A stretch of DNA of 64,000 bases from Caprella mutica (GCA_947561585.1 CANNZV010000269.1:62001-126000), one strand, 5' to 3'; positions 34,070 through 46,486 are shown, counted from the first letter of the stretch. The notes: a model not told the origin generated them from the letters alone. A program made the numbers and translations.

Positions 34070-34683
34070 GTAAAGACACTTTTCTAAATTCCAATCAAAT
34101 CTGAAACACAAAAAACTCTTAAGAACACAGTACTGTTTCTAACTAAGCTGTCCGTTGTGACCTGTTGTTCAACAGTCAAGGCAAGGCCTGTTGTAATGAA
34201 ACGATGACTGTTGTTCACATCTGTTGTTTAACTACCTTTGATGTAGAGTCTCTTTAATTAGTCAGGAAATAAAACTGTTCGCCATTTTGAATCTGTATTT
34301 TTAGTTTAAATTTAAGTCAAGTTTGCGAATAAAATTTGCTAATTTTTCAATATGTTATTTCCAAGGTTCAAACCATTTCATCGGTCAGAGGTGCTAGAAA
34401 TGAACACCAAAGACGTAAAACTTTCACCATTTTTACCGACTTGATGTCGATGTTAGAATGAAAAAATCAAACATTAATTTGTTTTATTTTGCTAAAATTG
34501 GTTTCCAATTCCAGGAATTCATTCCAAAATTCCCGATCAATTCCTGCCTTGAAATAAAGACAATATTTACTCGGCAAAAATTACCGGGAATTAACTGGAA
34601 TGTGGGAATCATTTCATCGCTGTTCCCGCCACATTCTGGAACGTTAGGAATCGGTAATAACTTCCAATGGAGTCAATTGGGAA
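34070..34683. other. no gene recognised
   Basis: Short direct repeats of CTGTTGTTCA near 34160-34230 and GGAATTC-rich sequence near 34500-34680 leading into the next array, whose unit also starts GGGAATTG. Confidence 0.45.
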
Positions 34684-35850
34684 TTGAACATTAACATGTT
34701 AATTCGGGAATTGAACATTAACATGTTAATTCGGGAATTGAACATTAACATGTTAGTTCAGGAATTGAACATTAACATGTTAATGCAGGAATTGAACATT
34801 AACATGTTAATTCGGGAATTGAACATTAACATGTTAATTCGGGAATTGAACATTAACATGTTAATTCGGGAATTGAACATTAACATGTTAATTCGGGAAT
34901 TGAACATTAACATGTTAATTCGGGAATTGAACATTAACATGTTAATTCGGGAATTGAACATTAACATGTTAATTCGGGAATTGAACATTAACATGTTAAT
35001 TCGGGAATTGAACATTAACATGTTAATTCGGTAATTGAACATTAACATGTTAATTCGGGAATTGAACATTAACATGTTAATTCAGGAATTGAACATTAAC
35101 ATGTTAATTCGGGAATTGAACATTAACATGTTAATTCGGGAATTGACATTAGCATGTTAATTCGGGAATTGAACATTAACATGTTAATTCGGGAATTGAA
35201 CATTAACATGTTAATTCGGGAATTGAACATTAACATGTTAATTCGGGAATTGAACATTAACATGTTAATTCATGAATTGAACATTAACATGTTAATTCGG
35301 GAATTGAACATTAACATGTTAATTCGGGAATTGAACATTGACATGTTAATTCAGGAATTGAACATTAACATGTTAATTCGGGAATTGAACATTAACATGT
35401 TAATTCGGGAATTGAACATTAACATGTTAATTCGGGAATTGAACATTAACATGTTAATTCAGGAATTGAACATTGACATGTTAATTCAGGAATTGAACAT
35501 TAACATGTTAATTCGGGAATTGAACATTAACATGTTAATTCGGGAATTGAACATTAACATGTTAATTCGGGAATTGAACATTAACATGTTAATTCAGGAA
35601 TTGAACATTAACATGTTAATTCGGGAATTGAACATTAACATGTTAATTCGGGAATTGAACATTAACATGTTAATTCGGGAATTGAACATTAACATGTTAA
35701 TTCGTGAATTGAACATTAACATGTTAATTCGGGAATTGAACATTAACATGTTAATTCGGGAATTGAACATTAACATGTTAATTCGGGAATTGAACATTAA
35801 CATGTTAATTCGGGAATTGAACATTAACATGTTAATTCAGGAATTGAACT
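34684..35850. repeat. 27-bp palindromic minisatellite, about 43 units
   Basis: Core GAACATTAACATGTTAATTC then GGGAATT. ATTAACATGTTAAT is a perfect 14-bp palindrome in nearly every unit. A single unit near 35150 has lost a base, shifting the frame; otherwise open frames run the whole length on both strands (period 27). The array stops 15 bp before the MITE at 35865. Confidence 0.98.
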
Positions 35851-35864
35851 TTGTATTTATTATA

Positions 35865-36074
35865 CAGGGTGATCAACAAAAAAGTATACTTAATTTTTAT
35901 TTCGTATAAATATTGTTTTTATTAATAAATAATAAATATTAAGCAATGATGGTATAATGAATGCAACTGAAAACATAACATTTTCACTTTGTTCAAACTC
36001 TAATTTCTATTCATTTTCAAATACGATATTTATATCAATTCAAAGTTATGTTCACATTTTAGTGTGTCGCCCTG
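35865..36074. mobile_element. CAGGGTG-type MITE, 210 bp
   Basis: Left end TA-CAGGGTGATCAACAAAAAAG; the right end read inverted is CAGGGCGACACACTAAAATG followed by TA. TIR identity is moderate over about 20 bp. It lies between two minisatellites that approach within about 15 bp on each side. Non-autonomous, Tc1/mariner-like by its TA target and CAGGGTG end. Confidence 0.7.
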
Positions 36075-36079
36075 TATAT

Positions 36080-36892
36080 TTTATCACCATTACCAGTGTT
36101 CAGTAACTACAGGGTATATCACCATTACCAGTGTTCAGTAACTACAGGGTATATCACCATTACCAGTGTTCAGTAACTACAGGGTATATCACCATTACCA
36201 GTGTTCAGTAACTACAGGGTATATCACCATTACCAGTGTTCAGTAACTACAGGGTGTATCACCATTACCAGTGTTCAGTAACTACAGGGTGTATCACCAT
36301 TACCAGTGTTCAGTAACTACAGGGTGTATCACCATTACCAGTGTTCAGTAACTACAGGGTGTATCACCATTACCAGTGTTCAGTAACTACAGGGTGTATC
36401 ACCATTACCAGTGTTCAGTAACTACAGGGTGTATCACCATTACCAGTGTTTAGTAACTACAGGGTGTATCACCATTACCAGTGTTCAGTAACTACAGGGT
36501 GTATCACCATTACCAGTGTTCAGTAACTACAGGGTGAATCACCATTACCAGTGTTCAGTAACTACAGGGTGTATCACCATTACTAGTGTTCAGTAACTAC
36601 AGGGTGTATCACCATTACCAGTGTTCAGTAACTACAGGGTGAATCACCATTACCAGTGTTCAGTAACTACAGGGTGTATCACCATTACTAGTGTTCAGTA
36701 ACTACAGGGTATATCACCATTACCAGTGTTCAGTAACTACAGGGTGTATCACCATTACCAGTGTTCAGTAACTACAGGGTGTATCACCATTACCAGTGTT
36801 CAGTAACTACAGGGTGTATCACCATTACCAGTGTTCAGTAACTACAGGGTGTATCACCATTACCAGTGTTCAGTAACTACAGGGTGTATCAC
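36080..36892. repeat. 35-bp minisatellite, about 23 units
   Basis: Core TACCAGTGTTCAGTAACTAC then AGGGTGTATCACCAT. Units contain ACAGGGTGTATCACC, which resembles the end of the adjoining MITE. GGTATATC units cluster at the left and GGTGTATC units further right. Confidence 0.97.
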
Positions 36893-38017
36893 CTTGATGT
36901 TGTTCAGATTTCAATTCCGTTGGTTTTGAAACAATCCAAAAACTTTAAAATTTTATTTATTAAACAATTAGAGAAGTCACTTCATTCACCACCAACAACC
37001 CTGTGGGCGACCAAATGGGATGGGGGACTTACCAGCCTAGTTTTGATAGTTAGAAATGTTAATGGTGAAAATTGTTCCTATTTACTCATGTCTGACTTTT
37101 GTCCGCTTTTTAGATTTTACCAGTTTTAGAAACACATTTCTTTGGCTAGATGGAACACAACCACATTGGTAAAAAACACACACACAGACACATACCTACA
37201 CACTATACACATAAAGTACACATACACACTCTAAACACAGACCACCTAATGTGTGTAACTCTATTTAATATTTTCAGGTAGGAATAACACCGCAAGGTGA
37301 TTAGTCACTCCCTTGGGACTCTATCCACATAATGAATAGAGACACATTTGGTGGGGAACAAAATCAAAGATGGGAGAAGAGTGAATGTATTATTAAATTA
37401 TAAGTTCTTATATTAGATTATAAGTTCTAAAATTAATTTATGAGTTAAATGATAAAGTAAATCAAACATTGGGAGTAAAAACCGTAGACTTTAGATAAAA
37501 TGCACCAAGTTTATCAATACGGAATATCAAATAAAAAAAAGACTGAAATAATAACTTTATTTCAGAGTTATTCTTTTTCTTTTTAATTTATTATTGCATA
37601 TTAATGTGCAAAATATATTCCTGCAGTGAATGTGAAACAAAAATAACTTAAAAGTCAGGACTGAAATTTACATCGGAAACTCGGGGGAATTTTCAGTTAC
37701 GCGAATTTGAAATAGAATAAAATTCCACATACTTTTTAGGGTGGAAATGCAATATTATTCATAAATAATAAAATAAAATAGATGACAATAGAAACACACT
37801 AAAACATGTTCCATTAGATGCACATTTCCTTTCCTCGCCATTTTCAGCAACCTCCTAATTTAGAGTTTATCCCGTGAAACTGAGAAGTAATTCTTATTCC
37901 GTGCATAAGAAAGGAAAATATTTGCAGTTTGAGAGTCAAACGATAAAAATCCCGGGGATGGTTACGCCTTAAATCGTAAATATTCGAAAATGACGCAAAG
38001 CGATGAAGAAAAAAGAA
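36893..38017. other. no gene recognised; CA-rich microsatellite
   Basis: A degenerate ACACACAC/ACATACAC tract lies at 37175-37240. The 87-codon plus-strand frame starting inside the previous array at 36866 has no recognisable domain. Confidence 0.45.
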
Positions 38018-38500
38018 AATATACCTTGTATAGTGAGGGAATATACCTTGTATAGTGAGGGAATATACCTTGTATAGTGAGGAATATACCTTGTATATTG
38101 AGGAATATACCTTGTATAGTGAGGAATATACCTTGTATAGTGAGGAATATACCTTGTATAGTGAGGGAATATACCTTGTATAGTGAGGGAATATACCTTG
38201 TATAGTGAGGAATATACCTTGTATAGTGAGGAATATACCTTGTATAGTGAGGAATATACCTTGTATAGTGAGGAATATACCTTGTATAGTGAGGAATATA
38301 CCTTGTATAGTGAGGAATATACCTTGTATAGTGAGGAATATACCTTGTATAGTGAGGGAATATACCTTGTATAGTGAGGAATATACCTTGTATAGTGAGG
38401 AATATACCTTGTATAGTGAGGAATATACCTTGTATAGTGAGGGAATATACCTTGTATAGTGAGGAATATACCTTGTATAGTGAGGAATATACCTTATACT
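38018..38500. repeat. 20/21-bp minisatellite, about 24 units
   Basis: GAATATACCTTGTATAGTGA with G or GG at the junction; the single-G length change shifts the frame between blocks. Reads as Tyr-rich translations in both strands, an artefact. Confidence 0.97.
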
Positions 38501-38589
38501 AGTGTACATTCCCGTTAAAAATAACAGGTCTCTAATATAATGTACCTTTTTAGTTTTTTTTCTCCATAGACTGATATTGTATTTAATAG

Positions 38590-38775
38590 ATAAAATAAAT
38601 AGAAAAGTCGAATAAAATAAAATAATGTAAATATTATATCAATGTATTCCCGCGCGTATCATGGCTACATTACTTATATTAAATAAATAGAAAAGTCGAA
38701 TAAAATAAAATAATGTAAATATTATATCAATGTATTCCCGCGCGTATCATGGCTACATTACTTATATTAAATAAA
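38590..38775. repeat. about 88-bp direct duplication, 2 units
   Basis: Both copies contain AAATAGAAAAGTCGAATAAA and TATTCCCGCGCGTATCATGG, with essentially no differences, so the duplication is recent. Confidence 0.92.
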
Positions 38776-39154
38776 TAAATAAACGTACGAAGGGCATCAT
38801 TAGGATAGATTCCGAGTTAATAACAAAAGTAAGAAAAGCATGGATTGTAGAGATTAAATGTCAAAATGTGACATTTAGTCCAATGGTGACATTTAGTCTA
38901 CGGGTAACGCCCGCCCTGTGAATCAGATTTACTTTGTCTCATAATTTACAACAATAACTAAATATTTATTTCTTTATCTCATAATTTACAACATTACTTA
39001 ATATTTCTTTCTTTTCTCCATTAAAAGTTCTATCTCTAGACTCACCAATCGCCATTAGAGAGATGGTGAACAGCTTGGTGAAGAGACTCTCCATCTTCGG
39101 GTGATGAGGCTGGTGAACAAACAGGAGAATATTAGTGGGTGAAAGAGCAATTAC

Positions 39155-39345
39155 CGAACAGTAATGAGTTACCGTGCAGTGATGAGTTACCGTACAGCAA
39201 TGAGTTACCGTACAGCAATGAGTTACCGTACAGTAATGAGTTACCGTACAGCATTGAGTTACCGTACAGTAATGAGTTACCGTACAGCATTGAGTTACCG
39301 TACAGCATTGAGTTACCGTACAGTAATGAGTTACCGTACAGTGCC
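39155..39345. repeat. 18-bp minisatellite, about 10 units
   Basis: GAGTTACCGTACAGTAAT with CAGCAAT and CAGCATT variants. GTTACCGTACAG resembles the GTACCGTGAC core of the 39.8-kb array. Confidence 0.95.
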
Positions 39346-39656
39346 ATTTTATGCGAATATTTCTTATATTTTAGTAAATAAAAACAATGAATTTAAAGCT
39401 AATAAATTAACTCAATTGGTGGTAAAATTTAAATTATTTTATCTGTTTTAATTTTGGTTAACATTTCAGTTGCTGATTTAGATTTACCAGAAAAATAAAA
39501 GCGAGGCATATGTCCCACACTTATTGGATTGTCATAAGTGTGAGACATAATAAGAGCGGGGTATGCCATTACTGTACATAATACAGTAAATAAAGCAATA
39601 ACTAATATAGCACATTATTGTTTACTAACTTGAAAAGAGGAAAAGAGTCTGGTATA

Positions 39657-39830
39657 CAGGGTGTTTCATTAGAGAGCAGAAAAAAATTCGACAGCTTGAA
39701 TAAAAATACAATAGAAAACATCGCTAACTGATGTTTATTGGTGGACAATTAGTCAATTGATTACTGTACTTTAAAAAACAATATAAAAGGTACTAAGGTC
39801 TGCTGTGCTTAATTTCCATTTGTAACATCA
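39657..39830. mobile_element. left part of a split CAGGGTG MITE
   Basis: TA-CAGGGTGTTTCATTAGAGAG, then AGCAGAAAAAAATTC, resembling the ends of the 9012-9350 MITE. About 175 bp further on, the 39836 array starts. The matching MITE interior reappears beyond the array at 42700-42890. Confidence 0.55.
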
Positions 39831-39835
39831 GTTAG

Positions 39836-42693
39836 TACCGTAAGTACCGTGACTATCCTACCCGTAAGTACTCGTGACTATCCTACCCGTAAGTACTCGT
39901 GACTATCCTACCCGTAAGTACCGTGACTATCCTACCCGTAAGTACCGTGACTATCCTACCCGTAAGTACCGTGACTATCCTACCCGTAAGTACCGTGACT
40001 ATCCTACCCGTAAGTACTCGTGACTATCCTACCCGTAAGTACTCGTGACTATCCTACCCGTAAGTACCGTGACTATCCTACCTGTAAGTACCGTGACTAT
40101 CCTACCCGTAAGTACTCGTGACTATCCTACCCGTAAGTACCGTGACTATCCTACCCGTAAGTACCGTGACTATCCTACCCGTAAGTACTCGTGACTATCC
40201 TACCCGTAAGTACCGTGACTATCCTACCCGTAAGTACTCGTGACTATCCTACCCGTAAGTACCGTGACTATCCTACCCGTAAGTACCGTGACTATCCTAC
40301 CCGTAAGTACTCGTGACTATCCTACCCGTAAGTACTCGTGACTATCCTACCCGTAAGTACCGTGACTATCCTACCCGTAAGTACCGTGACTATCCTACCC
40401 GTAAGTACCGTGACTATCCTACCCGTAAGTACCGTGACTATCCTACCCGTAAGTACCGTGACTATCCTACCCGTAAGTACCGTGACTATCCTACCCGTAA
40501 GTACTCGTGACTATCCTACCCGTAAGTACCGTGACTATCCTACCCGTAAGTACCGTGACTATCCTACCCGTAAGTACTCGTGACTATCCTACCCGTAAGT
40601 ACCGTGACTGTAAGTACTCGTGACTATCCTACCCGTAAGTACTCGTGACTATCCTACCCGTAAGTACTCGTGACTATCCTACCCGTAAGTACCGTGACTA
40701 TCCTACCCGTAAGTACCGTGACTATCCTACCCGTAAGTACCGTGACTATCCTACCCGTAAGTACCGTGACTATCCTACCCGTAAGTACCGTGACTATCCT
40801 ACCCGTAAGTACTCGTGACTATCCTACCCGTAAGTACCGTGACTATCCTACCCGTAAGTACCGTGACTATCCTACCCGTAAGTACCGTGACTATCCTACC
40901 CGTAAGTACTCGTGACTATCCTACCCGTAAGTACCGTGACTATCCTACCCGTAAGTACCGTGACTATCCTACCCGTAAGTACTCGTGACTATCCTACCCG
41001 TAAGTACCGTGACTATCCTACCCGTAAGTACTCGTGACTATCCTACCCGTAAGTACCGTGACTGTCCTACCCGTAAGTACCGTGACTATCCTCCCCGTAA
41101 GTACTCGTGACTATCCTACCCGTAAGTACCGTGACTATCCTACCCGTAAGTACCGTGACTATCCTACCCGTAAGTACTCGTGACTATCCTACCCGTAAGT
41201 ACCGTGACTATCCTACCCGTAGGTACCGTGACTATCCTACCCGTAAGTACTCGTGACTATCCTACCCGTAAGTACCGTGACTATCCTACCCGTAAGTACC
41301 GTGACTATCCTACCCGTAAGTACTCGTGACTATCCTACCCGTAAGTACCGTGACTATCCTACCCGTAAGTACTCGTGACTATCCTACCCGTAGGTACCGT
41401 GACTATCCTACCCGTAAGTACCGTGACTATCCTACCCGTAAGTACTCGTGACTATCCTACCCGTAAGTACCGTGACTATCCAACCCGTAAGTACCGTGAC
41501 TATCCTACCCGTAAGTACTCGTGACTATCCTACCCGTAAGTACTGTGACTATCCTACCCGTAAGTACTCGTGACTATCCTACCCGTAAGTACCGTGACTA
41601 TCCAACCCGTAAGTACCGTGACTATCCTACCCGTAAGTACTCGTGACTATCCTACCCGTAAGTACCGTGACTATCCTACCCGTAAGTACCGTGACTATCC
41701 TACCCGTAAGTACTCGTGACTATCCTACCCGTAAGTACCGTGACTATCCTACCCGTAAGTACCGTGACTATCCTACCCGTAAGTACTCGTGACTATCCTA
41801 CCCGTAAGTACCGTGACTATCCTACCCGTAAGTACTCGTGACTATCCTACCCGTAAGTACCGTGACTATCCTACCCGTAAGTACCGTGACTATCCTACCC
41901 GTAAGTACTCGTGACTATCCTACCCGTAAGTACCGTGACTATCCTACCCGTAAGTACCGTGACTATCCTACCCGTAAGTACTCGTGACTATCCTACCCGT
42001 AAGTACTGTGACTATCCTACCCGTAAGTACTCGTGACTATCCTACCCGTAAGTACCGTGACTATCCTACCCGTAAGTACCGTGACTATCCTACCCGTAAG
42101 TACTCGTGACTATCCTACCCGTAAGTACTGTGACTATCCTACCCGTAAGTACTCGTGACTATCCTACCCGTAAGTACCGTGACTATCCTACCCGTAAGTA
42201 CCGTGACTATCCTACCCGTAAGTACTCGTGACTATCCTACCCGTAAGTACCGTGACTATCCTACCCGTAAGTACCGTGACTATCCTACCCGTAAGTACTC
42301 GTGACTATCCTACCCGTAAGTACTGTGACTATCCTACCCGTAAGTACTCGTGACTATCCTACCCGTAAGTACCGTGACTATCCTACCCGTAAGTACCGTG
42401 ACTATCCTACCCGTAAGTACTCGTGACTATCCTACCCGTAAGTACTGTGACTATCCTACCCGTAAGTACTCGTGACTATCCTACCCGTAAGTACCGTGAC
42501 TATCCTACCCGTAAGTACCGTGACTATCCTACCCGTAAGTACTCGTGACTATCCTACCCGTAAGTACTCGTGACTATCCTACCCGTAAGTACTGTGACTA
42601 TCCTACCCGTAAGTACTCGTGACTATCCTACCCGTAAGTACCGTGACTATCCTACCCGTAAGTACCGTGACTATAAGTACTCGTGACTATCCA
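39836..42693. repeat. 2.86-kb minisatellite of 23-25-bp units, about 119 units
   Basis: Unit GTACCGTGACTATCCTACCC plus GTAA. Three subtypes differ at one site: ACCGTG, ACTCGTG and ACTGTG. In the right part they form a higher-order order (TCGTG, CTGTG, TCGTG, CCGTG, CCGTG) that recurs several times between about 41990 and 42660. Each unit contains GTAAGTA. It is the largest array in the window. Confidence 0.98.
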
Positions 42694-42699
42694 GGTAGG

Positions 42700-42890
42700 T
42701 AGTCATTTTAAAACTTTAAAAGTCACTACCTTCTAAACTTAGCAGTTTGGATTATTTAGGTTTGGTGAAACAATGTTTGTTTGTTTGTTAAATTCCCTAT
42801 GAGTGATAAAATTTCCCTAAAATCAGGATAACAACATCTCGATAAGGAGACATTTTGGACATTTTGTTATTAGTGAAAACTTTAATTTTT
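42700..42890 (-). mobile_element. MITE interior, inverse of 9080-9255
   Basis: GCAGTTTGGATTATTTAGGT, AAACAATGTTTGTTTGTTTG and CGATAAGGAGACATTTTGGA all match the inverse of the MITE at 9012-9350 almost base for base. A terminal repeat is not recognisable at the right end. Confidence 0.75.
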
Positions 42891-44090
42891 TTTTTCATGA
42901 AGTCAAATTTTGTCAGAAATTAAATGAAAAAATATTATGGGTAGTTGGTGTAATTTTTTTTTAATATTATTCAAAATTCCATTTTGAATTTCTTGTTGTT
43001 AATGAATTTATTTTTTTGTTCTTCAGATTTCTTTCTTTCAAACTAATTTTATTTTGAAATTTCTGCTAATTTCAGTACCTACAAAGAAATTAGAATAAAA
43101 TATCAATTATTAATAATAAGACCTATTCTGAATATAAAACAAATACGACAAATAAATAATAATCTAATCATTAAGAGTTATTTTTAAAAATAACTAAACT
43201 TTATTTTTTTATTAATGTAAACTTATAATTTGAAAGTAACTTAATACAATATTTTAAAACCTAATAAAACTAAATACAAAAGATATTAAAGAGGCAGACA
43301 ATAAATTAAGTAAGAATTAACATTAATAAAAACTTACCTTTTTTCGAATATTACAACACAAAACTAACGTTTCTAATTTCACAATTTATTTCAATTCCTC
43401 AAGATGTTATAATTTCACAATATATATTTTTGTCGTAGCGAATGGCTTCTGTTCCGGTAACTACTTTTCACCACGCGTTCACTGGAGAGCTTCACACCAC
43501 ACGACCACTCACCACCAACACTGCAAACAGACTGAACACGAATCCTAGGCATCCTACTCTCATTTTTATAAATCCACATTTTGACACTAAAATATCCTCC
43601 TAAATTGAAAATAAAATCCCTAGATTTTTATTTTATTAAAAACAATTTATTTAAAATACAAGATACTCTAGAATTCTCGTTTTTTATTTTTCTAATTACT
43701 GTTTCAGTGGTTCACAGTTAAGTTAACTAATTTATTTGTCAACCATTTGTTTTAAAATTTGCACCATATATGTCACTTTGGAAAATAAACACATTTTAAT
43801 TTGTTTCTTTAGATTTTCGCGCTATTTTTCAAGAAAATGGAAATGTATTATAATTTTAATTTTTCCGTATAATTCAAAACTTTAAAAAGAATAAAACTCT
43901 ATGAAGTAAATAAGACACTTTTAGAATCCTTTTAACATTTATAAAAAAGATACGAATATGGATCTCCCATTTTCTTTCTTTTGATGAACAATTTTGATTG
44001 AAAAACAATCTTCGTAACTTTGTTAGGAAACTTTCAAAATTGTTTTGGTTTTCTTTTGTAAACTCGTTGACTTCTATTCATGTTTAAGTA
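42891..44090. other. AT-rich, possible promoter and first exon inside
   Basis: Mostly homopolymer-rich A/T with no open frame of note. The exception is the G+C-richer 43440-43560 block described separately. Confidence 0.5.
43338..43533 (-). promoter_or_regulatory. candidate core promoter and 5' non-coding exon
   Basis: On the minus strand TTTATAAAAATG (TATA-like, near 43565-43570) is followed 37 nt later by TTCAGTCTG, a match to the arthropod initiator TCAGT (A at 43533). The next 196 nt contain no ATG and end AAAAAAG before GTAAGTTTT, a strong 5' splice site at 43338/43337. G+C is locally higher than in the surroundings. The TATA spacing is a little long, and no downstream exon is identified on the minus strand, where only repeats follow for several kb. 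Confidence 0.3.
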
Positions 44091-44600
44091 ACTAATTCAT
44101 ATTTAGGTAACTAATTCATATTCAGGTAACTAATTCATATTGAGGTAACTAATTCATATTGAGGTAACTAATTCATATTCAGGAAACTAATTCATATTCA
44201 GGTAACTAATTCATATTCAGGTAACTAATTCATATTCAGGTAACTAATTCATATTCAGGTAACTAATTCATATTCAGGTAACTAATTCATATTCAGGTAA
44301 CTAATTCATATTCAGGTAACTAATTCATATTCAGGTAACTAATTCATATTTAAGTAACTAATTCATATTCAGGTAACTAATTCATATTTAGGTAACTAAT
44401 TCATATTCAGGTAACTAATTCATATTCAGGTAACTAATTCATATTCAGGTAACTAATTCATATTCAGGTAACTAATTCATATTTAGGTAACTAATTCATA
44501 TTCAGGTAACTAATTCATATTCAGGTAACTAATTCATATTCAGGTAACTAATTCATATTCAGGTAACTAATTCATATTCAGATAACTAATTCATATTTTA
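44091..44600. repeat. 19-bp minisatellite, about 27 units
   Basis: AGGTAACTAATTCATATTC, with TTTAGG, TTGAGG and TTCAGG variants. Nearly homogeneous. Confidence 0.97.
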
Positions 44601-44627
44601 CAGGAGTGCCAAAACGTAAATATTTGG

Positions 44628-44925
44628 CAAAAAACTTAAATACCCCATTGCCCACATTGGGTGTGTTGTAGTGCCCCTAGTGTAGATTATAGCAGTCTTT
44701 AAAAACTTAAATACCCCATTACCCACATTGGGTGTGTTGTAGTGCCCCTAGTGTAGATTATAGCAGTCTTTAAAAACTTAAATACCCCATTACCCACATT
44801 GGGTGTGTTGTAGTGCCCCTAGTGTAGATTATAGCAGTCTTTAAAAACTTAAATACCCCATTACCCACATTGGGTGTGTTCTAATGCCCCTAGTGTAGAT
44901 TATAGCAGTCTTTAAAAAATAGAGA
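44628..44925. repeat. 71-bp minisatellite, about 4 units
   Basis: Units contain CATTACCCACATTGGGTGTG and AGTGCCCCTAGTGTAGATTA and TAGCAGTCTTT. The last unit has CTAATGCC instead of GTAGTGCC. Confidence 0.96.
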
Positions 44926-45206
44926 AATAAAGTACATTGCCTATCATTACTGTTCCTAACAATAAAATATCGATATTTTTGACCCCAACCTGTCCACTGT
45001 GGACTCCTTTTGGGGTCCCAGTGACAGTAGCCAGATAAAAACTTAACATTAAAGACAAAATAAATGTAAAAAATTATGCAAATCTGTTAGAAATAAAAAA
45101 AAAATGATCAAATGGTAGAAATGTACAGATTTCAGTATATTTCCAAAAATTATCCCAATATCACCGTGAGTGAAATGCTAATGACTTTTAAAACTGCTAT
45201 AAATAC

Positions 45207-46363
45207 TAAAATGCGGAACATTTTACCATCACTACAAACACACTCACTCTCTCTGCCTCTAAATACTAAAATGCGGAACATTTCACCATCACTACCAACA
45301 CACTCACTCTCTCTGCCTCCAAATACTAAAATGCGGAACATTTTACCATCTCTACAAACACACTCACTCTCTCTGCCTCTAAATACTAAAATGCGGAACA
45401 TTTCACCATCACTACAAACACACTCACTCTCTCTGCCTCTAAATACTAAAATGCGGAACATTTTACCATCTCTACAAACACACTCACTCTCTCTGCCTCC
45501 AAATACTAAAATGCGGAACATTTCACCATCACTACAAACACACTCACTCTCTCTGCCTCTAAATACTAAAATGCGGAACATTTCACCATCACTACAAACA
45601 CACTCACTCTCTCTGCCTCTAAATACTAAAATGCGGAACATTTTACCATCTCTACAAACACACTCACTCTCTCTGCCTCTAAATACTAAAATGCGGAACA
45701 TTTTACCATCACTACAAACACACTCACTCTCTCTGCCTCTAAATACTAAAATGCGGAACATTTCACCATCACTACAAACACACTCACTCTCTCTGCCTCC
45801 AAATACTAAAATGCGGAACATTTCACCATCACTACAAACACACTCACTCTCTCTGCCTCTAAATACTAAAATGCGGAACATTTCACCATCACTACAAACA
45901 CACTCACTCTCTCTGCCTCTAAATACTAAAATGCGGAACATTTCACCATCACTACAAACACACTCACTCTCTCTGCCTCTAAATACTAAAATGCGGAACA
46001 TTTCACCATCACTACAAACACACTCACTCTCTCTGCCTCTAAATACTAAAATGCGGAACATTTTACCATCTCTACAAACACACTCACTCTCTCTGCCTCT
46101 AAATACTAAAATGCGGAACATTTTACCATCACTACAAACACACTCACTCTCTCTGCCTCTAAATACTAAAATGCGGAACATTTTACCATCACTACCAACA
46201 CACTCACTCTCTCTGCCTCTAAATACTAAAATGCGGAACATTTTACCATCACTACAAACACACTCACTCTCTCTGCCTCTAAATACTAAAATGCGGAACA
46301 TTTCACCATCACTACAAACACACTCACTCTCTCTGCCTCTAAATACTAAAATGCGGAACATTT
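45207..46363. repeat. 60-bp minisatellite, about 19 units, open on both strands
   Basis: Units contain AAATACTAAAATGCGGAACA, TTTTACCATCACTACAAACA and CACTCACTCTCTCTGCCTCT. Exact 60-bp period keeps a plus frame (417 codons) and a minus frame (403 codons) open. Substitutions change residues in both frames (Leu/Ser, Gln/Pro and Leu/Pro on plus; Lys/Glu and Ser/Arg on minus), with no third-position bias, which argues against coding. Confidence 0.97.
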
Positions 46364-46486
46364 AACTACAAATGACACGTGGTAATTTGCGTAGATTATT
46401 TATGGCGATTTGTGCGGATTGGGTTACGGCAATTACGGAGTTTTGGTGTTGACTTACGGACTAAAAAATTAGTGAACTGCTGAGTC

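Noticed and set aside
34684..35909. Long plus-strand frame of (ELNINMLIR)n and its minus-strand counterpart
   Set aside because: 27-bp palindromic array; the palindrome makes both strands read alike.
44091..44600. Each 19-bp unit resembles a tiny intron (GTAACTAAT ... TTCAG)
   Set aside because: Too short for splicing; the resemblance is a coincidence of the unit sequence.
45112..46365. 417-codon plus and 403-codon minus open frames
   Set aside because: Both come from the 60-bp array; substitutions alter residues in both frames and neither has a plausible upstream exon or signal.
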